A stretch of 5,736 nucleotides of DNA from a bacterium HR27 (GTDB lineage Bacteria > Chloroflexota > Chloroflexia > Thermomicrobiales > Thermomicrobiaceae). Within the stretch, counting starts at the first letter, position 1. Every line of letters starts with the position of its first letter. Of the stretch, positions 1 to 5,736 are shown one piece after another. The notes under the pieces are model-generated. The model searched no databases. It worked only from the letters and a program-made list of their open reading frames with translations, and had not been told where the DNA came from. Made by a program: the position numbers and the translations under genes. The stretch spans positions 1-5,736 of the forward strand of contig BEID01000111.1 of the NCBI GenBank assembly GCA_002898975.1. Direction: 5' to 3'.

Positions 1-419
1 CGGAGACCGGCGAGATCCGGATCCTCCGCTATCTGGCTGTCGATGACAGCGGTCGTATCGTCAATCCGCTGCTGGCCGAGGGACAGATTCACGGGAGCGT
101 AGCGCAGGGGATCGGCCAGGCACTCTACGAGGCGATCGTCTACTCGGAGACCGGGCAACCGCTTACCCAGAACTTCCTCGATTATGTCGTTCCGCGAGCG
201 ACCCAGCTGCCATCCATCGAGACGGCACACTGCGAGACACCGAGCCCGATCAACCCGCTCGGCGTCAAAGGCATCGGTGAAGCCGGCACGACGGCCGGTC
301 CGCCTGCCATCGTGAACGCCGTTCTCGATGCGCTTCGCCCGCTTGGCATCCAGCACCTCGACATGCCGCTCACACCCGAGCGTGTCTGGCAGGCGATCCG
401 CGCGGCCCAGGGCTGCTAA
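1..419 (+). CDS. Molybdopterin-binding subunit of a xanthine dehydrogenase / CO dehydrogenase-type molybdenum hydroxylase, C-terminal part
   Basis: The 5' end lies outside the window. Reading from base 3, 138 codons run to the TAA at 417-419. The visible residues match the end of the large Mo-cofactor subunit of the family that includes CoxL, aldehyde oxidases and xanthine dehydrogenases. They contain the cofactor-domain stretch GQIHGSVAQGIGQALYE (visible residues 27-43) and GVKGIGEAGTTAGPP (87-101). In this family the Glu of the GxGE motif (E93 here) is the catalytic base beside the Mo centre. The enzyme hydroxylates a substrate and passes electrons through FeS and FAD subunits, which are not in the window. 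The substrate cannot be read from this piece, because the active-site loop that separates true CO dehydrogenases (AYRCSFR in form I) lies upstream. The gene converges on the ccm cluster. Family assignment is firm; substrate is unknown. Confidence 0.9.
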   Translation, partial: ETGEIRILRYLAVDDSGRIVNPLLAEGQIHGSVAQGIGQALYEAIVYSETGQPLTQNFLDYVVPRATQLPSIETAHCETPSPINPLGVKGIGEAGTTAGPPAIVNAVLDALRPLGIQHLDMPLTPERVWQAIRAAQGC

Positions 420-437
420 GCGATGCACACTGGAGCA

Positions 438-453
438 GGGCGGCCGGTCGCCC
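438..453 (+). terminator. Short GC hairpin after the molybdenum-hydroxylase gene, possible weak terminator
   Basis: GGGCG pairs with CGCCC around a 6-base centre that could add a G-U pair, leaving a CCGG loop. It begins 18 bases after the TAA of the upstream plus-strand gene. No T-tract follows, so it is not a canonical intrinsic terminator, and a stem this short is common by chance at this GC content. Confidence 0.2.
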
Positions 454-497
454 AAGCGATGGTCGCCCCGTTCCCGCGTCCGATAGAGCGCTCCTGG

Positions 498-512
498 GTC
501 CTGAATCAGGAC
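498..512. terminator. Perfect 6-bp inverted repeat at the 3' end of the ccm cluster, possible terminator hairpin
   Basis: GTCCTG-AAT-CAGGAC is a perfect 6-bp stem with a 3-base loop. It spans the TGA stop of ccmD (506-508) between the two convergent genes. It could act on either strand, but neither side has a T-tract, so a terminator role is only a possibility. Confidence 0.25.
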
Positions 513-691
513 GCCTGGGAATCCCGAACCGTTTGGACCTCCGGAGCGTGCCCTTCCTTCGCCCGCTGACCGCGCAGGGCAGCGAGTTCGTTGCGCAGGA
601 CCTCGATCTGGCGTCGCAGAGAGAAGAGATACACGCCCAGGATGAGCCAGGTCACGAAGAAGCCAGCGAAGAGATACCAGAGCGCATCCAT
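506..691 (-). CDS. ccmD: CcmD family small membrane protein of heme export
   Basis: This 61-residue protein has one membrane helix at about residues 5-24 (YLFAGFFVTWLILGVYLF). A basic, coiled-coil-like segment follows (about 25-46, LRRQIEVLRNELAALR). That is the CcmD pattern, and the length is close to the 69 residues of the E. coli protein. CcmD helps the CcmABC complex release holo-CcmE. The ATG at 691 is preferred over the in-frame GTG at 703, which would add MCRT. AAAGGTG at 701-707 sits 9 bases before the ATG and overlaps the GTG. The gene follows ccmC after 21 bases and is the last gene of the cluster. CcmD sequences are poorly conserved, so the call rests on topology, the aromatic N-terminal helix and position after ccmC. 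Confidence 0.85.
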   Translation of the reverse strand: MDALWYLFAGFFVTWLILGVYLFSLRRQIEVLRNELAALRGQRAKEGHAPEVQTVRDSQAS

Positions 692-700
692 CGTTCTGCA

Positions 701-707
701 CACCTTT
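701..707 (-). promoter_or_regulatory. Ribosome binding site of ccmD
   Basis: Read on the minus strand, AAAGGTG lies between the ccmC stop (713-715) and the ATG at 691, with 9 bases of spacing. It decides the ccmD start, because the alternative GTG at 703 lies inside it. Confidence 0.6.
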
Positions 708-712
708 CGCGT

Positions 713-1408
713 TCAGTTGGCCGTCTCGGCACGGAGTTCCAGAACAGCGTCACGCACCGTTTCGATACGATACTTGACGATGAGAAGAAAGAGATACAGG
801 ACTATGAAAGCGACCAGCGTCACGAGCATCGTGACCAGCATTTCAGTCGGCATGTTCGGTCCTTCGCTCCGCACCACGATCGGCTGTGGGTGGAGCGTAC
901 GCCACCACCGCACCGACATGTGGATGATCGGAATATCGACGAATCCGACGATACCGAGGACGGCAGCGTAGCGTGCGCCGCGTTCCGGATCGGTGATGTA
1001 AGCCCGGAGCAGAAAGTAGCCGAGGTAGATAAACCACAGAATCAGCGTCGTCGTGAGACGCGCGTCCCACGTCCACCAGGTTCCCCAAATCGGCCGTCCC
1101 CAGATCGATCCAGTCAGCAACACGAGCGTCGTGAAGATGAAACCGAGTTCTGCCGCCGAACGCGCGAGGCGATTCCAGAACGGCGTTCCACGGAGAAGAA
1201 AGGCGATGCTGGATACGAAAATGATGAAGAAGGACACATAAGCCAGCCATGCGGCAGGAAGGTGCAGGTAGAACAAGCGTTGCACGTCTCCCTGTGTCGC
1301 ATCGGCTGGTGCGTACAGGAAGATCATTGCGACTGACAGTGCGACGAGAACAAACGACGCACCACCGAGCACCGCGAGCCAGCTCAGTCCGCTGGAGCGT
1401 TTCGCCAC
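713..1408 (-). CDS. ccmC: CcmC, heme transfer membrane protein of cytochrome c maturation
   Basis: CcmC carries the WWD domain that holds heme at the outer membrane face and attaches it to CcmE. From the chosen start it has 231 residues and several membrane helices. The WWD signature WGTWWTWDARL is at about residues 108-118. The two conserved heme-ligand histidines are H49 (RLFYLHLPAAW) and H173 (RWWRTLHPQP). They are 124 residues apart, the same spacing as His60 and His184 of E. coli CcmC. The start is taken as the GTG at 1408 because AAGGAGG lies 7 bases upstream. A longer frame from a GTG at 1462 adds 18 polar residues and overlaps the end of ccmB by 20 bases without a comparable binding site. 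The 34-base gap after ccmB is the largest in the cluster. Confidence 0.96.
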   Translation of the reverse strand: MAKRSSGLSWLAVLGGASFVLVALSVAMIFLYAPADATQGDVQRLFYLHLPAAWLAYVSFFIIFVSSIAFLLRGTPFWNRLARSAAELGFIFTTLVLLTGSIWGRPIWGTWWTWDARLTTTLILWFIYLGYFLLRAYITDPERGARYAAVLGIVGFVDIPIIHMSVRWWRTLHPQPIVVRSEGPNMPTEMLVTMLVTLVAFIVLYLFLLIVKYRIETVRDAVLELRAETAN

Positions 1409-1415
1409 TGCTTGC

Positions 1416-1422
1416 CCTCCTT
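1416..1422 (-). promoter_or_regulatory. Strong ribosome binding site of ccmC
   Basis: On the minus strand AAGGAGG is a full match to the anti-Shine-Dalgarno core, 7 bases before the GTG at 1408. It is the strongest ribosome site noticed in the cluster. It sets the ccmC start 54 bases inside the longest open frame. Confidence 0.8.
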
Positions 1423-1442
1423 CCGCCGGGACGACTATCCCC

Positions 1443-2105
1443 TCATTCTTCGACCACGACACCGAACGTCAGGACACTGAGCGCTGCGAACAGCACGGCG
1501 AATCCGCCGAGGAGACTCTTCCAGGGAGCTGCCTCCGCTCCGGCACCGCTCAACTCCAACATCATCGCCCGGACGCCACCGATCACCACGGGTATGGCCA
1601 AAGGAAAGAGGAGTGCCGGCAGCAATACTTCCCGTGCCTTCGCCTGCGCAGTCATCACGCTGAACAATGTCCCGAGCGCGCACAGGCCAACGGTTCCCAA
1701 GGCGAGCACGACGAGGACCCCCGGTCGGAAGACCGGCAGGTCAAAAAGCGCGGCCAGTACCACGAGTGCGACCAAGTCCACTATGGCGACGAAGAGAACC
1801 ATGCTCAAGAGTTTCGCCACATAGATGACGGAACGCTCCACCGGCGCCAGAACGAGCCCCTCCCACGCGCCATCTTGCCGCTCCCGTGCCGTCATGCGCC
1901 CCAGGCCGAGCAAGGTGGCGAAGACGACGGCCACCCAGAAAGCCCCCGATCCACTGGCCGCGCGCTGGGCACCAGTGAGATCGAACGCGAAGTTGAACAC
2001 CAGTAACGTCAGCAGTGCCATGACGAGCATACCGATGACGACCTCACGAGCCCGCCACTCGGAGAGGAGGTCTCGATAGAGTATCGCCAGAAGCTGTCCC
2101 CACAT
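1443..2105 (-). CDS. ccmB: CcmB, membrane subunit of the CcmAB heme-handling ABC transporter
   Basis: This 220-residue integral membrane protein matches the length of E. coli CcmB (220). It opens with an amphipathic N-terminus (WGQLLAILYRDLLSEWRARE, residues 2-21). A cytoplasmic loop follows the second helix, with ERQDGAWEGLVLAPVERS at about 75-92, which corresponds to the conserved D-G-x-L/W-E segment of CcmB. The conserved REVLLPALLFPLAIPVVIG run is at about 158-176, and the protein ends with a helix at about 197-217. CcmB pairs with CcmA. ATP use by the pair drives release of heme-loaded CcmE from CcmC rather than simple heme export. The ATG lies 2 bases after the ccmA stop with no clear ribosome site, so translation is probably coupled to ccmA. 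Confidence 0.95.
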   Translation of the reverse strand: MWGQLLAILYRDLLSEWRAREVVIGMLVMALLTLLVFNFAFDLTGAQRAASGSGAFWVAVVFATLLGLGRMTARERQDGAWEGLVLAPVERSVIYVAKLLSMVLFVAIVDLVALVVLAALFDLPVFRPGVLVVLALGTVGLCALGTLFSVMTAQAKAREVLLPALLFPLAIPVVIGGVRAMMLELSGAGAEAAPWKSLLGGFAVLFAALSVLTFGVVVEE

Positions 2106-2107
2106 CG

Positions 2108-2845
2108 CTAGACTGGCACCACCGGGCTGTCCATCTCCGTCAGTTGGGCACGCACCTGTGTGGGATCAGCTGCGGTCCACACGACGCGCCCACGATCCAG
2201 ATAGAGGGCCCAGGTCGCGACCTCCAGGCCGAACTCGTACGCATGGGTCGTCAAGAGCACTGTGCCACCACGCTCGCGATACCGGTCGAGCAGCGCTCGC
2301 AGCCGTTCACGGCTCGCTCGGTCCAGCCCAGTATCCGGCTCGTCGAGCAGGAGCACATCGGGCCGGTGCAGGAACGCTCGCGCCAGCGTAACTCGTTGCT
2401 GCAATCCCCGGGAGAGCTGGCGCACACGTTCGTGCAGGAGACCCACGACGTCGACGAGTTCGGCGACTTCGCGGACCCGGACGCTGGGCTCCGCCACCCG
2501 ATACAAACGCGCGTAGTAGAACAGATTCTCAGCGACCGTCAGGTCAGGATCGAGCATGGTTCGATGGGTCACGACACCGAGTCGCGCTCGAACCTCGACC
2601 GGTACGACCTGGTGGGCGCGACCGAACCAGCTGATCGTCCCAGCGGTCGGCCGTGTGAGTCCAGCCAGAATCCGCAAGAGCGTCGTCTTACCGGCACCGT
2701 TGGGACCAACGATCAAAAGACACGTGCCCGGAGCAACGGAAAAACTGACCTCCGAGAGAGCGGTTTTCCAGCCGTACCGCTTCGTCAGCCCATCGACGAT
2801 GAGGATCGGATCGTCACAGCGCAGCACCGGGGTCGAAGACGTCAT
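2108..2845 (-). CDS. ccmA: CcmA, ATP-binding subunit of the heme-handling ABC transporter
   Basis: This 245-residue ABC ATPase has all main motifs in order. Walker A is GPNGAGKT (47-54), the signature is LSRGLQQR (144-151), Walker B is VLLLDEP (164-170), the D-loop includes TGLD (172-175), and the switch histidine is H201 in LLTTH. Partnership with ccmB immediately downstream and the other ccm genes identify it as CcmA rather than a generic ABC ATPase. It is longer than the 207-residue E. coli protein, with about 13 extra residues before the first strand and a longer C-terminal tail. At the Q-loop position the sequence reads VVTHRTMLDPDLT (91-103), without the usual Gln. The ATG overlaps the stop of the ccmI-like gene as ATGA, and no convincing Shine-Dalgarno lies before it. 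Confidence 0.95.
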   Translation of the reverse strand: MTSSTPVLRCDDPILIVDGLTKRYGWKTALSEVSFSVAPGTCLLIVGPNGAGKTTLLRILAGLTRPTAGTISWFGRAHQVVPVEVRARLGVVTHRTMLDPDLTVAENLFYYARLYRVAEPSVRVREVAELVDVVGLLHERVRQLSRGLQQRVTLARAFLHRPDVLLLDEPDTGLDRASRERLRALLDRYRERGGTVLLTTHAYEFGLEVATWALYLDRGRVVWTAADPTQVRAQLTEMDSPVVPV

Positions 2846-3225
2846 GTCGTTGCACCAGACGCTGAGGTCGACAGTGAGGAGTCGGACTGCCTGGCCAGCT
2901 CACGCAGGTGTGCGATTTCGTCTTCGATACTGGCTTCGAGCTCCCGATTCACCTCCTCGATCGCGCGGAGTACACGCGCAGCCTCGGCCAGCAATGCCGT
3001 TCGCATCCTCTGGTAGTCATCGGCAGACACCTTGCCGGTCTCGAAGTCCAGCTGCAAATCCCGGAGCGACGCAAGGACCACATCGCGCTCGGCGAACAGA
3101 TCGAGGAGCACCGCTGGCAGCGGCGAGGTCGCGGACGTGCGTCGATACGCGCTCCAAAGCGGCTGCAGGACGAACGCCACGAGCACGATCGCGACGACCA
3201 ACAGGAGAATTGTGCCCCACAGCAT
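2842..3225 (-). CDS. Short CcmI-like cytochrome c biogenesis protein without TPR domain
   Basis: This 127-residue protein has one N-terminal membrane helix (about residues 3-22, WGTILLLVVAIVLVAFVLQP). A charged helical region follows (about 44-113). Residues 45-75 include AERDVVLASLRDLQLDFETG and KVSADDYQRMR, which closely resemble the start of CcmI, where a membrane helix precedes a region of this type. Classical CcmI continues into a periplasmic TPR domain that binds apocytochrome c. Here the protein ends with a Ser/Thr-rich tail (about 114-127), so that domain is missing. The ATG at 3225 overlaps the ccmH stop by one base (TGATG) and has GGAG 10 bases upstream; a GTG 30 bases earlier would overlap ccmH. 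It lies between ccmH and ccmA, consistent with a role alongside CcmH. The family is likely; the function is inferred. Confidence 0.75.
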   Translation of the reverse strand: MLWGTILLLVVAIVLVAFVLQPLWSAYRRTSATSPLPAVLLDLFAERDVVLASLRDLQLDFETGKVSADDYQRMRTALLAEAARVLRAIEEVNRELEASIEDEIAHLRELARQSDSSLSTSASGATT

Positions 3226-3740
3226 CAACGCGCTTCTCCCTCCGCGCCCAACCACTGCTCGACTTGTGCAAGTGTCTCCGGCGAGACCTCCTCGATGGTG
3301 GTGTCAGCACTCGTACCCCGGCGACGAAGATAGAGCGCGACGAGGACGATCCCGACACCGAGGCCTATGGCCGGCCCCCACCAGAGGAGCCACAGGAAGC
3401 CCTCACGCGGCGGCTCGCGCAAAATGCCGACACCGTAGCGATCGACGAAGTACTGCAGGATTTGCTCGCGCGACTCGCCCTGATCCAGCTTCTGCTGGAT
3501 GAGCTGGCGCATCTGCCGAGCGAGCTCGGAGTTGGAGTCCCGCACACTCTGCCCTTGGCACACAGGGCAGTTGAGCTGGTTGGCAATTTCGAGCGCTTCG
3601 GGCGAGAGTGCCTCTTCGGCCATCGCACGCTCGTCCGGGAGCGCGACGAGACTGACCATCAGTAGCGCCGCCAGGACGACGGACACCACCCGTCGGAGCC
3701 AGGGCCGGATGCTTGCATGTCGCGAACTACGCCGACACAT
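3225..3740 (-). CDS. ccmH: CcmH, thiol-redox protein that prepares apocytochrome c
   Basis: The 171 residues begin with a basic, hydrophobic signal sequence, with a plausible cleavage after AMA (residues 39-41). The CcmH/CycL/NrfF redox motif LNCPVCQGQS is at 56-65, with cysteines C58 and C61. A helical domain (about 67-107) and the typical YGVGILREPPREG turn (102-114) follow. One membrane helix is at about 115-137, followed by a cytoplasmic tail of about 34 residues. CcmH reduces or holds the CXXCH thiols of apocytochrome c on the outer face and works with CcmF and CcmI in heme ligation. The order signal peptide, CXXC domain, anchor is that of single-module CcmH, not the E. coli CcmH-CcmI fusion. 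The ATG is 3 bases after the ccmF stop, with GAGG 8 bases upstream inside ccmF. Confidence 0.95.
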   Translation of the reverse strand: MCRRSSRHASIRPWLRRVVSVVLAALLMVSLVALPDERAMAEEALSPEALEIANQLNCPVCQGQSVRDSNSELARQMRQLIQQKLDQGESREQILQYFVDRYGVGILREPPREGFLWLLWWGPAIGLGVGIVLVALYLRRRGTSADTTIEEVSPETLAQVEQWLGAEGEAR

Positions 3741-3743
3741 CGT

Positions 3744-5729
3744 TCACGCCTCGCTCACGACTCCCGGCAAGGTCCGCGGCACGCGCACGGTCGCTGGCAC
3801 TGGTTGCGGCCAAAAGAGCGTAAGTGTGCCCAGGAGGAAGACTGCCGCACCGATCCAGATCCAGATCACCAGCGGGTTGATGTACACCCGGAGGCTCGCG
3901 GTACCATCGTCTTCCCAGCGATCGAGCACCACGTACACGTCGTCCATGCCGACCAGCATGATCCCCATGCGCGCGGTCGGCTGGTTCTCGTAATTGCGGT
4001 AGAAATAGCGGTGCGACTCCACGGTACCAGCGAAGCGATCGCCCCGGTACACGTCGACGACCGCGGTAACAATCTCCGCATCAGCCGTACGACGGTCATC
4101 AAGTCCACGATAGACGACCGTATACGGGCCGATTTGCCCCTGCTCACCAGGCCGGAGAACGAACTGCCGCTCGACCTGGAACGCGTTCGAGGCGATGACA
4201 CCGATCGCGATCAAGATTACCGCGAGGTGGACGATGTAGCCGCCGTACCGGCGGTTGTTCCGTTGGATCAGACGCCACGCAGCCGCGAAAAGGTTCTCAC
4301 GCGTCATGCGACGCCGTGCTGCGATACCGCGCCAGAATTCCTGCACGGTTACGACGGTCGCGGCAGCCACGACTCCGAACGCGAAGGCCGCCCAGGCACG
4401 CTCGAACAGCACGAGACCAGCCACCACGACGACGGCCGCTGCAACCAGCGGCCAGCGGAGATTACGCAACAGAACAGGCGGCTCGGTTCGCCGCCATGAG
4501 AGCAGCGGGCCGACAGCCAGCAGCACCAGGAGAGCGAGCAAGAGCGGGCCGATAACTCGGTTGTAGAACGGTGGACCGACGCTGATCCGGGTCTCCCAGA
4601 ACAGTTCGCTGAAGAGAACGAAGTTGGTTCCCCAGAAGACCGCGAAGGCGATGGCTGTCAGGAGCAGATTGTTGAAAAGAAAGCCCGCCTCACGCGACGA
4701 GATCGACTCGATGCGACGCTCGCTCTGCAGGCCAGGTAAGCGATAGACCAGGAGCCCGATTCCGACGACGAGCACCAGCGCGAGATAGACGAGGAACCAG
4801 TGACCGATGTCCGACGTCGCGAACGAGTGCACGGACGAGAGAATACCGCTCCGGACGATGAACGTGCCGTACACGCTGAGCGCGAACGTCGCGAGCAGCA
4901 GAGCCAGGTTCCACACCTTCAGCATGCCGCGCCGTTCCTGCACGATGATCGAGTGCAGGAACGCTGTTCCGGTCAGCCAGGGCAGGAGCGCCAAGTTTTC
5001 CACGGGGTCCCAGCCCCAGTAGCCGCCCCAGCCGAGCACGTGATAGGCCCACCACGCACCGATCAGGAGCCCCATACCCAGGATGGCCCACGAGAGAACC
5101 GCCCACCGCCGGATCGCCCGGAGCCAGTCCGCACCGAGCCGTCCAGTGATGAGCGCGGCCATACCGAACGCGAAGGGTACGCTGAAACTCGCATATCCAG
5201 CGAGCAAGAACGGTGGATGCGCCATCATCCCGGGGTCCCGCAGGAGCGGGTTCAGCCCGGCTCCATCGGGAGGAGTGACCGGAAGCAGCCGAAACGGGCT
5301 GGCGACGACCGTCAGGACCAGCAGGAGAAAAACCAGGATCGAGAGCAGTGTCGCGTTCATGTAGGGCAGCAGCACGCGATCGGAGCGACGATGCAGGTAG
5401 AGAGCGATCGCGCCCAGCACGCTGGCGATCATCGCCCAGTAGAGGAGACTTCCCTCTTGCCCACCATAAAAGGCGGCGATCACGTAGTGAAGCGGCATGT
5501 CACGACTCGAACGGGCCGCCATGTACGCCAGCCGGAAGTCATGGCGGACGAACGACATGACGAGCGCGAAAACGGCGAGCGTGACCAGAACGGCAACACC
5601 GTACGTCGCCCGGAATCCGCTCTCGAGAAGCTCCGGGAAACGCCGCCGCGCACCGAGCAGACTGGCGACGATGCCGTACAAGCTGAGGATCAGAGCCAGA
5701 ATCAGCGCTCCGGAACCCAGGTGCGCCAT
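3744..5729 (-). CDS. ccmF: CcmF, heme lyase subunit of cytochrome c maturation
   Basis: This 661-residue multi-spanning protein is close in length to E. coli CcmF (647) and appears complete. It carries GGQEGSLLYW (89-98) and the WWD signature GWGGYWGWDPVENLALLPW (233-251). The four histidines expected as heme ligands are H171 (MAHPPF), H259 (AFLHS), H301 (SVHSFA) and H501 (GGYIVHLA), lining up with His173, 261, 303 and 491 of E. coli. A soluble loop of about 100 residues (about 517-616) before the last helix is the usual large extracytoplasmic domain. CcmF receives heme from CcmE, reduces it and attaches it to apocytochrome c together with CcmH and CcmI. The ATG at 5729 follows a TGA by 3 bases, so translation is probably coupled to an upstream gene outside the window. 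Confidence 0.98.
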   Translation of the reverse strand: MAHLGSGALILALILSLYGIVASLLGARRRFPELLESGFRATYGVAVLVTLAVFALVMSFVRHDFRLAYMAARSSRDMPLHYVIAAFYGGQEGSLLYWAMIASVLGAIALYLHRRSDRVLLPYMNATLLSILVFLLLVLTVVASPFRLLPVTPPDGAGLNPLLRDPGMMAHPPFLLAGYASFSVPFAFGMAALITGRLGADWLRAIRRWAVLSWAILGMGLLIGAWWAYHVLGWGGYWGWDPVENLALLPWLTGTAFLHSIIVQERRGMLKVWNLALLLATFALSVYGTFIVRSGILSSVHSFATSDIGHWFLVYLALVLVVGIGLLVYRLPGLQSERRIESISSREAGFLFNNLLLTAIAFAVFWGTNFVLFSELFWETRISVGPPFYNRVIGPLLLALLVLLAVGPLLSWRRTEPPVLLRNLRWPLVAAAVVVVAGLVLFERAWAAFAFGVVAAATVVTVQEFWRGIAARRRMTRENLFAAAWRLIQRNNRRYGGYIVHLAVILIAIGVIASNAFQVERQFVLRPGEQGQIGPYTVVYRGLDDRRTADAEIVTAVVDVYRGDRFAGTVESHRYFYRNYENQPTARMGIMLVGMDDVYVVLDRWEDDGTASLRVYINPLVIWIWIGAAVFLLGTLTLFWPQPVPATVRVPRTLPGVVSEA

Positions 5730-5736
5730 CGCTCAC
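5730..5736 (-). other. Possible 3' end (TGA stop) of an upstream cluster gene, perhaps ccmE
   Basis: On the minus strand the last bases read GTGAGCG and then the ccmF ATG. A TGA at 5735-5733 would give a 3-base gap to ccmF, like the ccmF/ccmH junction (TGA, 3 bases, ATG). In many Ccm clusters ccmE precedes ccmF. Too little sequence remains to test this, and a TGA is common by chance. Confidence 0.25.

Noticed and set aside
446..467. Direct repeat GGTCGCC at 446-452 and 461-467
   Set aside because: Seven bases repeated once in GC-rich DNA is expected by chance; there is no array or conserved spacing.
692..703. Four-residue N-terminal extension of CcmD from GTG 703
   Set aside because: The GTG lies inside the Shine-Dalgarno-like AAAGGTG that serves the ATG at 691.
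533..1336. Plus-strand open frame of 267 codons antisense to ccmC and ccmD
   Set aside because: Its composition is highly charged and low-complexity (many R, E, H, D), it has no domain, and it is opposite well-supported genes.
1409..1462. N-terminal extension of CcmC from GTG 1462
   Set aside because: It overlaps ccmB and lacks a good ribosome site, while a perfect AAGGAGG serves the GTG at 1408.
3226..3255. Ten-residue N-terminal extension of the CcmI-like protein from GTG 3255
   Set aside because: It would overlap ccmH by 31 bases. The ATG at 3225 overlaps the ccmH stop by one base and begins directly before the membrane helix.
2556..3665. Plus-strand open frame of 369 codons, and another of 290 codons at 2144-3016
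   Set aside because: Both lie antisense to ccmA, the ccmI-like gene and ccmH, whose motifs are clear. The translations are rich in Arg, Ser and Thr with no recognisable domain, as expected for shadows in GC-rich coding DNA.
3717..4499. Plus-strand open frame of 260 codons antisense to ccmF
   Set aside because: It mirrors the ccmF coding sequence, is His/Asp/Arg-rich with no motif, and has no reason to be expressed.
1..5736. Possibility of a wholly new system, mobile element, CRISPR array or RNA gene
   Set aside because: The coding space is filled by recognised ccm genes and one molybdenum-hydroxylase end. No transposase, repeat array, tRNA-like or rRNA-like sequence was seen by eye.

Overview
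The window is about 60% GC, densely coded, and holds one nearly complete cytochrome c maturation (Ccm, System I) gene cluster on the minus strand. A molybdenum-hydroxylase gene on the plus strand ends just beyond the cluster's 3' end. All the well-supported genes belong to known families, and no RNA gene, mobile element, CRISPR array or long repeat was seen. The organism is a high-GC bacterium. The combination of System I genes, a short stand-alone CcmI-like protein and a CoxL-like molybdenum hydroxylase would suit a thermophilic Chloroflexota such as a Thermomicrobium relative. That placement is a guess from style, not from a sequence search.

Layout. Positions 1-419 (plus strand) hold the C-terminal 138 codons of a xanthine dehydrogenase / CO dehydrogenase-type molybdopterin subunit. 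Positions 420-505 are an 86-base convergent intergenic gap with two small inverted repeats. Positions 506-5729 (minus strand, read right to left) hold ccmF, ccmH, a short ccmI-like gene, ccmA, ccmB, ccmC and ccmD. The junctions are very tight: F/H 3-nt gap, H/I 1-nt overlap, I/A 4-nt ATGA overlap, A/B 2-nt gap, B/C 34-nt gap and C/D 21-nt gap. This implies a single transcript that starts upstream of the window.

How the genes work together. CcmA (ATPase), CcmB and CcmC (membrane proteins) with CcmD (small membrane adaptor) load heme onto the chaperone CcmE and release it. CcmF and CcmH, with CcmI, receive holo-CcmE and reduced apocytochrome and ligate heme to CXXCH motifs on the outer face of the cytoplasmic membrane. 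ccmE and the thioredoxin gene ccmG are not in this window. A TGA three bases before ccmF suggests that another coupled gene, plausibly ccmE, lies immediately upstream.

Two start sites are set here by ribosome binding sites rather than by longest ORF: ccmC at a GTG at 1408 behind a perfect AAGGAGG, and ccmD at an ATG at 691. The long plus-strand open frames across the cluster are antisense shadows.
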